From positions 496,001 to 560,000 of the forward strand of contig JAOTRX010000002.1 of NCBI GenBank assembly GCA_030247675.1: a stretch of DNA of 64,000 bases, read 5' to 3'. How positions within the stretch are numbered: the stretch's first letter is position 1; every line of letters begins with the position of its first letter. Below are positions 1 through 8,569 of this stretch, in pieces. Origin of the DNA: Desulforhopalus sp. GTDB lineage: Bacteria; Desulfobacterota; Desulfobulbia; Desulfobulbales; Desulfocapsaceae. Under the pieces are notes generated by a model. That model ran no database searches. It was not told the DNA's origin and was given only the letters and a program-made list of their open reading frames with translations. The position numbers and the translations under genes were made by a program.

Positions 1-702
1 GATTGTCATGCCGAAGAAGTGAATATTCGGAAAAATGTTCCCTTGCTCTTGGCTTTGCTGGGAATTTGGAATCATAACTTTCTTGGTTATCCGACCTTAG
101 CGGTTCTTCCATATAGTCAAAGGTTACATCGCTTCCCAGCCCATCTTCAGCAATGCGATATGGAAAGCAACGGTAAGTCGGTTGACAGGAAAGGTGCAGC
201 CGTGATTACCAAGACGGGCCCGATTGTATGGGGTGAGCCGGGAACTAACGGGCAACACGCCTTTTACCAGCTCCTCCACCAAGGCACCGAGATAGTTCCT
301 GTGGAATTTATTGGCTTTCGTCAGTCGCAATATGGGGTGGACATAACCGTAGATGGTTCCAGTTCACAGCAAAAATTGCTGGCCAATCTGTTTGCCCAGA
401 TGGTTGCGATGGCAGGGGGACAAGTGTCTTCAAATCCTAATAAAAGTTTTCCCGGTAATCGCCCATCATGCCTTCTTTATGCAAATAGGCTGACACCTCG
501 GGTGATGGGCGCCCTGCTGGCTATATACGAGGCGAAGATAACTTTCCAGGGCTTTGCGTGGAATATTAATTCTTTTGACCAGGAAGGAGTGCAGTTGGGC
601 AAGGTTCTTGCGGCAGGATTTCTACACGCTATGACGGAACCTTCTTCGAAAAGCGAGAAGTTGGAAAATCTCTTTCTGAATCAAATGTCTGAGAGGCTCT
701 GA
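1..702 (+). CDS. pgi: Glucose-6-phosphate isomerase, C-terminal part (5' end outside window)
   Basis: Interconverts glucose 6-phosphate and fructose 6-phosphate in the cytoplasm. The reading frame is open from base 1, so only about the last 233 residues are present. They match the C-terminal half of the family: the stretch with NFLGYPTLAVLPYSQRL, the GEPGTNGQHAFYQL segment that carries a catalytic-site histidine in known PGIs, and the NSFDQEGVQLGK segment. It ends 261 bp before dsrA, which has its own promoter, so the two are probably separate units. No strong terminator was seen after the stop. Identification is firm; only the start is missing. Confidence 0.95.
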   Translation, partial: DCHAEEVNIRKNVPLLLALLGIWNHNFLGYPTLAVLPYSQRLHRFPAHLQQCDMESNGKSVDRKGAAVITKTGPIVWGEPGTNGQHAFYQLLHQGTEIVPVEFIGFRQSQYGVDITVDGSSSQQKLLANLFAQMVAMAGGQVSSNPNKSFPGNRPSCLLYANRLTPRVMGALLAIYEAKITFQGFAWNINSFDQEGVQLGKVLAAGFLHAMTEPSSKSEKLENLFLNQMSERL

Positions 703-762
703 AGGACAAGCTTTTTTGATGAATGGAGGTTCATTTTGGGCCGGGAGACAATTGGATTTTTG

Positions 763-791
763 TTGACAAATCTATCTCGCACAGCTATTCT
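763..791 (+). promoter_or_regulatory. Predicted sigma-70-type promoter of the dsr operon
   Basis: TTGACA at 763-768 and TATTCT at 786-791 are separated by 17 bp, close to the sigma-70 consensus. This predicts a start near 798 and a leader of about 165 nt before dsrA. It is the best promoter-like match in the pgi-dsrA gap. Inferred from sequence only. Confidence 0.6.
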
Positions 792-865
792 CACACCCTA
801 ATTCAAAAATTCATAATCTTGGTTCGCTACCCATATGACATGAAAAATATCAAGGGGATGGAGCG

Positions 866-928
866 ATGATTACGATAAAAAGACAAGCCGAAGGCTGGGT
901 CCCGGTTTTGAGTAGAAAATTTGGTTAA
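866..928 (+). CDS. Possible 20-codon leader ORF upstream of dsrA
   Basis: An ATG at 866 follows a purine-rich GGGGATGGAG stretch and opens a 20-codon frame that ends in TAA at 926-928, 35 bp before dsrA. The peptide would be MITIKRQAEGWVPVLSRKFG. It lies within the predicted dsr leader transcript. It resembles no family I know and could be chance. If translated, it could couple to or modulate dsrA expression. Conservation upstream of dsrA in relatives would decide. Confidence 0.3.
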   Translation: MITIKRQAEGWVPVLSRKFG

Positions 929-963
929 GGTTGCAGTTAAACAGTAATTTAAAGGAGGAAATC

Positions 964-2244
964 ATGGCAAAACGTGAGACGCCCTTGTTGGACCAATTGG
1001 AGAGTGGCCCGTGGCCAAGCTTCGTGACCGACATTAAGCGCCAGGCGGAGACCAAGCCTGAGTGTTGGGATATTCTTGGTATCCTGGAGCTGTCCTACAA
1101 AGACAGAATCACCCACTGGAAACACGGCGGTATCGTCGGCGTTTTTGGATACGGTGGCGGTATTGTTGGACGTTACGCTGATGTTCCTGAGCTGTTCCCG
1201 GGTGTTGAGCATTTCCACACCATTCGAGTTGCTCAGCCTGCTTCGAAGTATTACACCAGCGCCAACCTGCGTCAGTTGATGAATCTTTGGGAGAAATATG
1301 GCTCCGGTATGACCAACTTCCATGGTTCGACTGGTGACATTATCCTTCTTGGTACCCGTACCGAGAACCTCGAGCCCTTCTTCTGGGATTTGACCCACGA
1401 TATGGGCCAGGACCTTGGCGGCTCCGGATCCAACCTGCGTACTCCGGCGAACTGTATCGGTGAGTCCCGCTGTGAGTGGTCTTGCTACGACACCGAAGAA
1501 GCATGTCATGCACTGACCCTCAAGTATCAGGACGAGATTCATCGTCCCGCTTTCCCGTACAAATTCAAGTTCAAATTCTCCGGTTGCCCGAACGACTGCG
1601 TTGCCTCTATCGCCCGTTCCGATATATCCGTTATCGGTACCTGGAGAGATGCAATCCGTATCGATCAGGCCGCCGTTAAAGAATACGTGGCCGGCAATTA
1701 TCCCCCCAATGGCGGTGCCCATAGTGGCAGAGACTGGGGTAAGTTCGATATCACCAAGGAAGTCATCAATCTTTGCCCTACCCAGTGCATGTGGATGGAA
1801 GGTGCAGAGCTGAAGATCGATGAAAAAGAGTGTACCCGCTGCATGCACTGCATTAACGTCATGCCTCGCGCACTGCGCCCCGGTCTCGACAAAGGTGCTT
1901 CCATCTGTGTTGGTGCAAAGGCACCAATCCTTGATGGCGCCCAATTCGCAACTCTCGTTGTTCCATTTATCAAAATGGACAAAGAGAATGAGTTTGAGGA
2001 GTTGGTTGATTTTATTGAGAAGGTGTGGGATTGGTGGATGGAAGTTGGTAAAAATCGTGAGCGTGTTGGTGAAACCATGCAGCGCGTAGGCCTGCCGACC
2101 TTCTTGTCGGTAATGGGTGTTGAGCCTATTCCGCAGCATGTTAAAGAGCCACGCAGCAACCCCTATATCTTCTGGAAAGAAGAAGAGGTTCCAGGTGGTT
2201 TTGAGCGTGATATCAATGAGTTCCGTGCTCTTCACAAGGCATGA
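964..2244 (+). CDS. dsrA: Dissimilatory sulfite reductase alpha subunit
   Basis: Alpha subunit of the cytoplasmic DsrAB siroheme reductase, which reduces sulfite in the last step of sulfate respiration. The start is ATG 964, preceded by AAAGGAGG; an in-frame TTG at 931 has no such site. At 426 residues it has normal length. Siroheme/[4Fe-4S] ligands are visible as C164-x5-C170 and C208-x3-C212, and a ferredoxin-like insert has C271, C275, C290, C293 and C296. This is the pattern of a functional reductive DsrA. dsrB follows after 51 bp and dsrD after that. The context with dsrD supports the reductive (or disproportionating) rather than the oxidative reverse type, because dsrD occurs mainly in reducers and disproportionators. 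Confidence 0.98.
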   Translation: MAKRETPLLDQLESGPWPSFVTDIKRQAETKPECWDILGILELSYKDRITHWKHGGIVGVFGYGGGIVGRYADVPELFPGVEHFHTIRVAQPASKYYTSANLRQLMNLWEKYGSGMTNFHGSTGDIILLGTRTENLEPFFWDLTHDMGQDLGGSGSNLRTPANCIGESRCEWSCYDTEEACHALTLKYQDEIHRPAFPYKFKFKFSGCPNDCVASIARSDISVIGTWRDAIRIDQAAVKEYVAGNYPPNGGAHSGRDWGKFDITKEVINLCPTQCMWMEGAELKIDEKECTRCMHCINVMPRALRPGLDKGASICVGAKAPILDGAQFATLVVPFIKMDKENEFEELVDFIEKVWDWWMEVGKNRERVGETMQRVGLPTFLSVMGVEPIPQHVKEPRSNPYIFWKEEEVPGGFERDINEFRALHKA

Positions 2245-2295
2245 TGCTGTTTTAATTTGAGCTAACAATTCATATTAAATATAAGGAGATTTACC

Positions 2296-3423
2296 ATGGG
2301 TTATAATCCAGACAAGCCAATGGACGGTCGTATCTCAGATCTTGGTCCACCCCACTATGAACAGTTCTTCCCACCAGTCATCAAGGCCAACAAAGGCAAG
2401 TGGATGTGGCATGAGATCATTCAACCAGGGGTCTTGATGCACAAATCCGAAACCGGTGATGAGGTTTACTCGGTACGTGTTGGCTGCGCTCGGTTAGTTT
2501 CTATCGAGTATATTCGTGAAATTTGTGATATCGCAGACAAGCATTGTGATGGTCACCTGCGCTTCACTACTCGTAACAATGTGGAGTTCATGGTTGATTC
2601 CCGCGCTAAAGTTCAGCCTCTTCTTGATACTCTTGCCAGCTATGGCAATAAGTATCCGGTCGGCGGAACTGGCGCAGGCGTTACCAACATTGTTCATACC
2701 CAAGGTTGGGTACATTGCCATACCCCGGCTACCGATGCCTCTGGCGTTGTGAAGTCAGTAATGGACGAGTTGTTCGACTATTTCACCTCCATGACTTTGC
2801 CGGCGCAGGTGCGTATTGCTCTGGCATGTTGCTTGAACATGTGTGGTGCTGTACACGCTTCTGATATCGCAATTCTCGGTATCCACAGGAAACCGCCGAT
2901 GATTGACAACACCCGCATCTCTGGTGTTTGCGAGTTGCCGCTGGCGATTGCTTCTTGTCCGCTTGGAGCAGTTAAACCTGCCAAGGCTGAGGTGGATGGC
3001 AAAGAGATCAAGACGGTCAAGGTAACTGTTGAGCGTTGTATGTTCTGCGGTAACTGTTACACCATGTGTCCCGCAATGCCTCTTGCTGATCCAGAAGGTG
3101 ACGGTATTGCCATTCTGGTAGGTGGAAAAGTATCCAACAGGATTAGCGCGCCGAAATTCTCCAAGCTGGTCATCCCCTTCTTGCCGAACACTACTCCGCG
3201 TTGGCCGGAGACGGTTGCTGCTGTCAAGAAGATCTTGGTTGCCTATGCTGCTGATGCGAAAAAATACGAGCGCATCGGTGAATGGGCAGAGAGAATTGGT
3301 TGGGAGAAATTCTTTGAGAAATGTGACATTCCGTTCACTATAAAGAGCATCGACGACTATCGTCTTGCGTATGACACCTGGCGTACAACTACCCAGTTTA
3401 AGTTTACTAGTCATATTAAGTAG
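2296..3423 (+). CDS. dsrB: Dissimilatory sulfite reductase beta subunit
   Basis: Beta subunit of DsrAB, carrying the catalytic siroheme together with DsrA. ATG 2296 follows AAGGAGATTTACC. The 375 residues contain the cofactor cysteines C141, C178/C179 and C183, which give the C-Cx3C-type pattern of DsrB. A ferredoxin domain carries C248-x2-C251-x2-C254-x3-C258. It is co-transcribed with dsrA. A stem-loop in the 90-bp gap to dsrD may adjust the relative mRNA levels. No missing residues were noticed. Confidence 0.98.
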   Translation: MGYNPDKPMDGRISDLGPPHYEQFFPPVIKANKGKWMWHEIIQPGVLMHKSETGDEVYSVRVGCARLVSIEYIREICDIADKHCDGHLRFTTRNNVEFMVDSRAKVQPLLDTLASYGNKYPVGGTGAGVTNIVHTQGWVHCHTPATDASGVVKSVMDELFDYFTSMTLPAQVRIALACCLNMCGAVHASDIAILGIHRKPPMIDNTRISGVCELPLAIASCPLGAVKPAKAEVDGKEIKTVKVTVERCMFCGNCYTMCPAMPLADPEGDGIAILVGGKVSNRISAPKFSKLVIPFLPNTTPRWPETVAAVKKILVAYAADAKKYERIGEWAERIGWEKFFEKCDIPFTIKSIDDYRLAYDTWRTTTQFKFTSHIK

Positions 3424-3444
3424 TAAGACAAGAATGATGTTTAT

Positions 3445-3473
3445 GGACCAGGCAAAGATGAATTGCCTGGTCC
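3445..3473 (+). promoter_or_regulatory. Stem-loop between dsrB and dsrD
   Basis: An 11-bp perfect stem (3445-3455 with 3463-3473) closes a 7-nt loop. No T-run follows, so it is not a standard terminator. It is placed to act as an mRNA stabiliser, processing site or partial attenuator between dsrAB and dsrD. The function is inferred. Confidence 0.5.
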
Positions 3474-3513
3474 TATTGATGCTTTCTTCTTTCACCTACT
3501 TAGGAGTAAAATT

Positions 3514-3768
3514 ATGGCACTTAGCAAAGAAGAACTGAAAAAAGCCATCGAGGAGAAAGCGACCACATCTCCAAAACCGCAGCTGTATATTAAAGATTTC
3601 TATGCTTGTGATCCTGATACCAAGCCAAGAGACATGAAAAATATTGCCAACGAAATGGTAAGAGAAGGAAAATTGATGTTCTGGTCTTCCGGATCAACCA
3701 CCATGTATGCAATCCCCGGCCGCATTAAGAATGAAGAAGGTGCTGACGGACTTGGCAATGTAGAGTAA
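3514..3768 (+). CDS. dsrD: DsrD, winged-helix allosteric activator of sulfite reductase
   Basis: Small cytoplasmic protein (84 residues) that follows dsrAB in sulfate reducers. Published work describes it as a winged-helix-fold activator of DsrAB activity with DsrC. The start is ATG 3514 after TAGGAG; upstream in-frame TTG codons in the gap are not supported. It has the expected length and the family's basic, helical N-terminus followed by MFWSSGSTTMYAIPGR, which matches the DsrD core. It is the last gene of the dsr unit, followed by a strong terminator. Confidence 0.95.
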   Translation: MALSKEELKKAIEEKATTSPKPQLYIKDFYACDPDTKPRDMKNIANEMVREGKLMFWSSGSTTMYAIPGRIKNEEGADGLGNVE

Positions 3769-3789
3769 TCTGCTTCTACTCCGGATAGG

Positions 3790-3828
3790 AAAGGGCATAA
3801 AGAATGTAATTCTTTATGCCCTTTTTTT
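3790..3828 (+). terminator. Rho-independent terminator of dsrABD
   Basis: A perfect 15-bp stem (3790-3804 with 3810-3824) with a 5-nt loop runs into a T-run that ends at 3828. It is one of the strongest terminators in the window. The birA start codon lies only a few bases beyond the T-run. Confidence 0.92.
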
Positions 3829-3831
3829 GTT

Positions 3832-4584
3832 ATGTATAAAATCCACTTCTTCGATAGCCTTCCTTCCACCAATGATCTCGCCAAGAAATATGCGGGGCAA
3901 GGTGCTCCGCATGGTACCGCCATTATCGCTGCTCGCCAGACCAAAGGGCGAGGCCGCCTTGGCAAAACCTGGCATTCCACTCCTGGAAAAGGTCTTTTCT
4001 GTTCGATTATTGTTAGGCCGGATCTGGCCATAGTAGATTACCCAAAAATCACTTTGACAGCAGGACTGGCTGTAGCAATTGCTGTAGAGCGCATTACTGG
4101 AGCTTCTACGCAACTGAAGTGGCCAAACGACATTTTCATTAATGGGAGAAAGTGTGGAGGAATACTTACCGAGTCCTCATCCTTGAATGAACCAATTGGC
4201 ACACGCTATGCCGTGGTCGGTATTGGGTTGAATCTGAACTCCCGAGAGGATGATTTCCCTGACTATTTGCGGGGTACCGTGACATCCCTGTTCCTGGAAA
4301 CAGGGATTTGCCATGATGTGCGGCAGGTTTTCTCAGCTGTACATGCTGAACTTCTCGTGCAGATTGAAACATTCGTCCGAAATGGATTTCAACCAGTACT
4401 CTCCCTATGGAAGCTTCGAGATTTTCTATTGGGAAAGAGAATGGAATGTGTATCTTTAGAGGGAAAGCGCATCTCTGGAGTGTCTTTAGGTCCAGATTCG
4501 GAAGGGCAGTTGCACATCAAGGTCTCAGACGGCCAAATACACACGGTACTTTCGGGAGATGTGAGGCTTGCGCACGAGGATTGA
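3832..4584 (+). CDS. birA: Biotin--[acetyl-CoA-carboxylase] ligase (no DNA-binding domain)
   Basis: Makes biotinyl-AMP and transfers biotin to carrier-protein lysines. The 250 residues hold only the catalytic and C-terminal domains: STND near residue 12, GRGRLG at 39-44 (biotin/ATP loop), KWPND at 96-100 and GGIL at 109-112. The N-terminal helix-turn-helix of E. coli-type BirA is absent, so it is a monofunctional ligase. The STND motif forces the start at ATG 3832. That ATG has no Shine-Dalgarno site and sits 4 nt after the T-run of the dsrD terminator. Expression is therefore from read-through, a leaderless transcript, or a promoter buried in dsrD. It converges with ahcY and they share a hairpin. 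Confidence 0.93.
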   Translation: MYKIHFFDSLPSTNDLAKKYAGQGAPHGTAIIAARQTKGRGRLGKTWHSTPGKGLFCSIIVRPDLAIVDYPKITLTAGLAVAIAVERITGASTQLKWPNDIFINGRKCGGILTESSSLNEPIGTRYAVVGIGLNLNSREDDFPDYLRGTVTSLFLETGICHDVRQVFSAVHAELLVQIETFVRNGFQPVLSLWKLRDFLLGKRMECVSLEGKRISGVSLGPDSEGQLHIKVSDGQIHTVLSGDVRLAHED

Positions 4585-4585
4585 A

Positions 4586-4620
4586 ACCGGCAGAGCGTGT
4601 CGAATCTGCCGGTCTTTTCT
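4586..4620. terminator. Shared hairpin terminator between convergent birA and ahcY
   Basis: A 9-bp perfect stem (4586-4594 with 4605-4613) with a 10-nt loop. On the plus strand it is followed by CTTTTCT. On the minus strand a short T-rich stretch follows. It probably stops transcription from both sides. Confidence 0.7.
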
Positions 4621-4631
4621 GGTGGCTCCGG

Positions 4632-5945
4632 TTAATAGCGATAATACTCCGGTTTATACGGCCCATCAATTGATACGCCGATATAGTCAGCTTGCTCTTT
4701 AGTAAGCTGAGTAAGATTGGCGCCGATTTTCTTCAAATGCATTTTTGCTACCATCTCATCCAGATGTTTTGGTAGAAAATACACCTTGTTCTCGTAATTT
4801 TCAGAGTTCTGCCAGAGCTCAATCTGTGCAAGAACCTGGTTACTAAAAGAATTGCTCATTACGAAACTCGGGTGTCCGGTAGCGCATCCAAGATTTACCA
4901 AGCGCCCTTCTGCTAGAACAATGATTTTCTTACCATCAGGGAAAATTACATGATCAACCTGCGGTTTTATGTTGTCCCATTGGAGGTTGCGTATCCCCGC
5001 GATGTCGATTTCTGAATCAAAATGACCGATATTACAGACAATAGCCTGATCAGGCATGATCTCCATGTGTTTTCTTGTGATAACCCGTAAATTTCCGGTG
5101 CAGGTTACGAAAATGTTACCAATGGCCGCCACTTCATCCATAGTAACAACTCGGTATCCTTCCATGGCAGCTTGCAGAGCACAGATAGGATCAATCTCAG
5201 TAATGTAGACCGTTGCACCCATGCCTCGAAGAGCCTGAGCACACCCTTTCCCTACATCACCATAGCCGACAACTACAGCATTTTTGCCGGCTATCATTAC
5301 ATCTGTTGCCCGTTTGATACCGTCAATGAGAGATTCACGGCAACCATAAAGGTTATCGAATTTTGATTTTGTAACGGAGTCGTTGACATTGAAGGCAGGG
5401 CAAGCAAGCTTGCCAGCATTGGCCATTTCATTAAGGCGATGAACACCAGTAGTTGTTTCTTCACTTATGCCGCGAATCGAGGAGAGTAATTCAGGGTATT
5501 TGTCATGGAGTACGAGAGTCAGATCACCACCATCATCCAAAATCATGTTTGGGCGCCAACCATCAGGCCCAAAAATTGTCTGATCAATGCACCACCAGAA
5601 CTCCTCCTCGTTTTCACCCTTCCATGCAAACGTAGGTATCCCAGAAGCCGCTACAGCTGAAGCGGCGTGATCTTGGGTGGAAAAAATATTGCAGCTCGAC
5701 CATCGCAATTCGGCACCAAGATCTACAAGGGTCTCCATGAGAACAGCAGTCTGAATGGTCATATGCAAGCAGCCGGCAATCCGAGCTCCCTTGAGAGGAG
5801 ATTTTCCTTTATATTCATTGCGCAGTGCCATGAGACCAGGCATTTCCGTCTCGGCGATGGCAATTTCTTTGCGCCCCCACTCGGCAAGCTTGGTGTCGGC
5901 AACTTTATAGTCGGAAAAAAAATTTGTCATAGTATTAAAATCCAT
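4632..5945 (-). CDS. ahcY: Adenosylhomocysteinase (SAH hydrolase)
   Basis: Cytoplasmic NAD-dependent enzyme that splits S-adenosylhomocysteine into adenosine and homocysteine. The 437 residues match throughout: HMT near 61, a Rossmann GYGDVG at 227-232, and the invariant C-terminal KPEYYRY. ATG 5945 is given as start; a second ATG (5930) is possible, and neither has a clear ribosome site. It lies 45 bp downstream of metK on the same strand, so SAM synthesis and SAH disposal are co-transcribed. No riboswitch was recognised in front of the pair. Confidence 0.96.
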   Translation of the reverse strand: MDFNTMTNFFSDYKVADTKLAEWGRKEIAIAETEMPGLMALRNEYKGKSPLKGARIAGCLHMTIQTAVLMETLVDLGAELRWSSCNIFSTQDHAASAVAASGIPTFAWKGENEEEFWWCIDQTIFGPDGWRPNMILDDGGDLTLVLHDKYPELLSSIRGISEETTTGVHRLNEMANAGKLACPAFNVNDSVTKSKFDNLYGCRESLIDGIKRATDVMIAGKNAVVVGYGDVGKGCAQALRGMGATVYITEIDPICALQAAMEGYRVVTMDEVAAIGNIFVTCTGNLRVITRKHMEIMPDQAIVCNIGHFDSEIDIAGIRNLQWDNIKPQVDHVIFPDGKKIIVLAEGRLVNLGCATGHPSFVMSNSFSNQVLAQIELWQNSENYENKVYFLPKHLDEMVAKMHLKKIGANLTQLTKEQADYIGVSIDGPYKPEYYRY

Positions 5946-5990
5946 TAGTTAATGATGTTGAACATGTCAGTTTTTGTCAGAGAGAAATTG

Positions 5991-7160
5991 TTACTTGAGC
6001 TTAGCTGCGTCACGGAGAATGGCAGCTCTATCGGTTTTCTCCCATGTAAAGGTCTCAAGTTCGCGACCAAAATGGCCGTAGGCTGCAGTTGAGTGATAAA
6101 TGGGACGTAATAAATCGAGTTGCTGAATAATTGCCTTTGGTCTAAGGTCAAAAAACTGCAAGATAAGCTTTTTGATTTCGGCATCCGAAATCTTACCAGT
6201 GCCAAAGCTATTGACATTGATTGAAACCGGCTGTGAAATGCCAATGGCATATGCGACCTGGACCTCAATCTCATCAGCTAGGCCAGCGGCGATTAAGTTT
6301 TTGGCAACATATCGACCATAATAGGAGCTAGATCGATCCACCTTGGAAGGATCCTTGCCCGAAAAAGCGCCTCCACCATGAGATCCCTTGCCGCCATAGG
6401 TATCGACAATGATTTTTCTGCCAGTGACTCCGCAATCCCCAACCGGGCCACCAATTACAAAGCGGCCAGTTGGATTTATAAAAAACTTGGTATTGGCATC
6501 GATCATGGTGCTAGGCAAAACAGGCTTAATGATCTCCTCCATAACACCTTCTTTAAGATCGGCATAGCTGACAGCAGCATCGTGCTGGGTGGAAAGGACA
6601 ACCGCCTCAATACGCGTGGGGATCTTATCGACATACTGTATGGTGACTTGGCTTTTTGCGTCAGGTCGGAGCCAGGAAAGGGTATTTGCTTTTCGAACAT
6701 CTGATTGGCGTTTAGTCAATTTGTGGGCAAAGGAAATGGGCATCGGCATCAAGGTTTCTGTTTCATTGCAGGCGTAGCCGAACATAAGACCCTGATCACC
6801 GGCACCCTGATCAAGATCAAGGCCAGAACCTTCATTAACGCCCTGGGCAATGTCTGGGGACTGTTTGTCAATAGAGGTAATAACTGCGCAGGATTGCCAA
6901 TCAAACCCCATGTCTGAAGAATTGTAGCCAATTTCTTTGATGGTTTGCCGAACGACATCAGGCATATCAACCCATGCGGAAGTGGTAATCTCACCCGCAA
7001 TTACAGCCATCCCAGTTGTCACCAAAGTTTCGCAAGCTACTCTTGCGGCAGGATCTTGTGTAAGAATGGCGTCAAGGATAGCGTCGGAAATCTGGTCAGC
7101 GACCTTATCAGGATGACCTTCCGATACGGATTCTGAGGTAAAAAGGTACTCTTCTGACAT
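5991..7160 (-). CDS. metK: S-adenosylmethionine synthetase
   Basis: Forms SAM from methionine and ATP. It has 389 residues from ATG 7160, which is preceded by a GGAG at suitable spacing. An in-frame GTG two codons earlier (7166) sits too close to that site. Family motifs are GHPDK (residues 15-19), [12 protein letters not shown] and GGGAFSGKD. It is the first gene of the metK-ahcY pair. A TATAAT -10 box lies at 7226-7221 on the minus strand. Confidence 0.97.
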   Translation of the reverse strand: MSEEYLFTSESVSEGHPDKVADQISDAILDAILTQDPAARVACETLVTTGMAVIAGEITTSAWVDMPDVVRQTIKEIGYNSSDMGFDWQSCAVITSIDKQSPDIAQGVNEGSGLDLDQGAGDQGLMFGYACNETETLMPMPISFAHKLTKRQSDVRKANTLSWLRPDAKSQVTIQYVDKIPTRIEAVVLSTQHDAAVSYADLKEGVMEEIIKPVLPSTMIDANTKFFINPTGRFVIGGPVGDCGVTGRKIIVDTYGGKGSHGGGAFSGKDPSKVDRSSSYYGRYVAKNLIAAGLADEIEVQVAYAIGISQPVSINVNSFGTGKISDAEIKKLILQFFDLRPKAIIQQLDLLRPIYHSTAAYGHFGRELETFTWEKTDRAAILRDAAKLK

Positions 7161-7485
7161 ATACACTCCAATGGGTAAATGGGAAATTAAATGAACAGTT
7201 GGTAGAACAGAAAAACCTCAATTATACACCAATTACGAAGAAAGCAAGGAGAAAAGCTTTAGGGAATGATAAAAAAGTAGTATTTGAAAAAAGTGTCATT
7301 GTTTTTCAAAGGTCTTCAACCTGATTGATGGGTGCTGCTTGCTCAGGGGAAAAACTGTGATTATGATGGCAGGGCTGAAAATCGACAAAGAGTAATGTGC
7401 TCGTGCTCTCGCTTTTGGAGTTTGAGCTGGAATTGGATAATTGATGCTGAAGAATGTTCTGTATACATAAAAAGGATCGCTGAAA
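7161..7485. promoter_or_regulatory. Divergent promoter region metK / kdsD (no gene)
   Basis: This is 325 bp of A+T-rich DNA between divergent genes. On the minus strand a perfect TATAAT (7226-7221) with an imperfect TTGCTT upstream would give a leader of about 55 nt for metK. For kdsD only weak -35/-10 candidates (about 7442-7465) were seen, before an AAGGA ribosome site. I saw no SAM- or SAH-riboswitch-like architecture. Confidence 0.45.
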
Positions 7486-8457
7486 ATGTCTGTTGAGGAT
7501 GCTAGGGAAGTATTGCTCATTGAAGAGCAGGGTTTGGCCGCAATACGAGAACGTATTGGGGAAGATTTTATCCGTGCAGTTGAAATGATTCTTGCCGCAC
7601 CCGGCAGGGTAGTTATTACTGGTATAGGAAAGTCAGGTCTAGTGGGGCAAAAGATAGCTGCAACTATGAACAGCACGGGAACTCCGTCCTTTTTTCTCCA
7701 CCCTGTTGAAGCGATGCATGGTGACCTCGGCATGGTGATGTCTGGAGATGTGATTCTCGCGATTTCATACTCTGGTGAAACAGCTGAATTGAATGGATTA
7801 CTTATCACCCTGAAACAAAGAGGCAATCGAATTATTGCGATGACAGGAGGTGAAAATTCATCACTTGCCTTAGCAGCCGACGCTGTTTTAAATATCAGAG
7901 TTCCTAAAGAGGCATGTCCCTTAGGGTTGGCTCCAACAGCTAGTACGACAGCTACTCTTGCGATGGGAGATGCTTTAGCGGTAGTACTTTTGAATAGAAA
8001 AAAATTCCAGGAAGAGGACTTTCGGCAGAATCATCCAGGCGGGAGCCTTGGGCAGCGACTGAAAGTGCGAGTGACGGAGGTGATGTTCACTGGAGTGAAC
8101 ATCCCGGTTATTTCTCCCGAGGCTTCAGCGATCGTGGCTATTAGAGTATTAAATGAGAAGAATATGGGGGCTCTTCTCGTGGCTGACAGGGCTAATAAAC
8201 TGCTAGGAATAGTCACCGACGGTGATATACGTAGGGCCTTTGTTGGGACAAGGCCGATTTCAGAGCTAAGCACATACCAGTTGATGACAAAGAACCCTAT
8301 CTGCATAGATAGTTCGAGACTTGCTGCAGATGCACTGAGCATAATGCAAACCCACGAGATCACAGCCTTGCCAATAGTCGATGATGATGGAATTATAATT
8401 GGCCTCCTGCATCTTCATAATTTACTGGGTAAGGGAGAATTTCGGTTTCTTGTTTGA
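7486..8457 (+). CDS. kdsD: Arabinose-5-phosphate isomerase (KdsD/KpsF)
   Basis: Converts ribulose 5-phosphate to arabinose 5-phosphate, the first committed step to Kdo for lipopolysaccharide. The 323 residues show an N-terminal SIS domain (about 35-170, with GIGKSG at 46-51 and SYSGETAE) and two C-terminal CBS domains (about 200-323). This is the normal full-length layout. ATG 7486 follows AAGGA. It is monocistronic here; the other kds genes are not in the window. Confidence 0.95.
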   Translation: MSVEDAREVLLIEEQGLAAIRERIGEDFIRAVEMILAAPGRVVITGIGKSGLVGQKIAATMNSTGTPSFFLHPVEAMHGDLGMVMSGDVILAISYSGETAELNGLLITLKQRGNRIIAMTGGENSSLALAADAVLNIRVPKEACPLGLAPTASTTATLAMGDALAVVLLNRKKFQEEDFRQNHPGGSLGQRLKVRVTEVMFTGVNIPVISPEASAIVAIRVLNEKNMGALLVADRANKLLGIVTDGDIRRAFVGTRPISELSTYQLMTKNPICIDSSRLAADALSIMQTHEITALPIVDDDGIIIGLLHLHNLLGKGEFRFLV

Positions 8458-8462
8458 GTATC

Positions 8463-8527
8463 TCAACTCAATAAGAAGCCCAGCAGGCAAAGCCGCTGAT
8501 CACCTTTTCGTCTTCACCTTGAGTTGA
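8463..8527. repeat. Nested inverted repeat between convergent genes
   Basis: A perfect 9-bp outer inverted repeat (8463-8471 with 8519-8527) encloses an imperfect inner hairpin (about 8481-8498). It lies between the ends of kdsD and the E2-like gene and may act as a two-way transcription barrier. Confidence 0.4.
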
Positions 8528-8569
8528 AACTGAAATGAAAGTGGCAACGGTGTTGTGAGAAGAGGGCGG

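Noticed and set aside
949..2268. 439-codon minus-strand open frame covering dsrA
   Set aside because: It is the exact antisense of dsrA; openness comes from dsrA codon use. It has no ribosome site and no recognisable protein family.
7161..7300. SAM or SAH riboswitch upstream of metK
   Set aside because: I looked for paired helices and conserved cores expected before metK/ahcY and found none; only a promoter-like region is visible.
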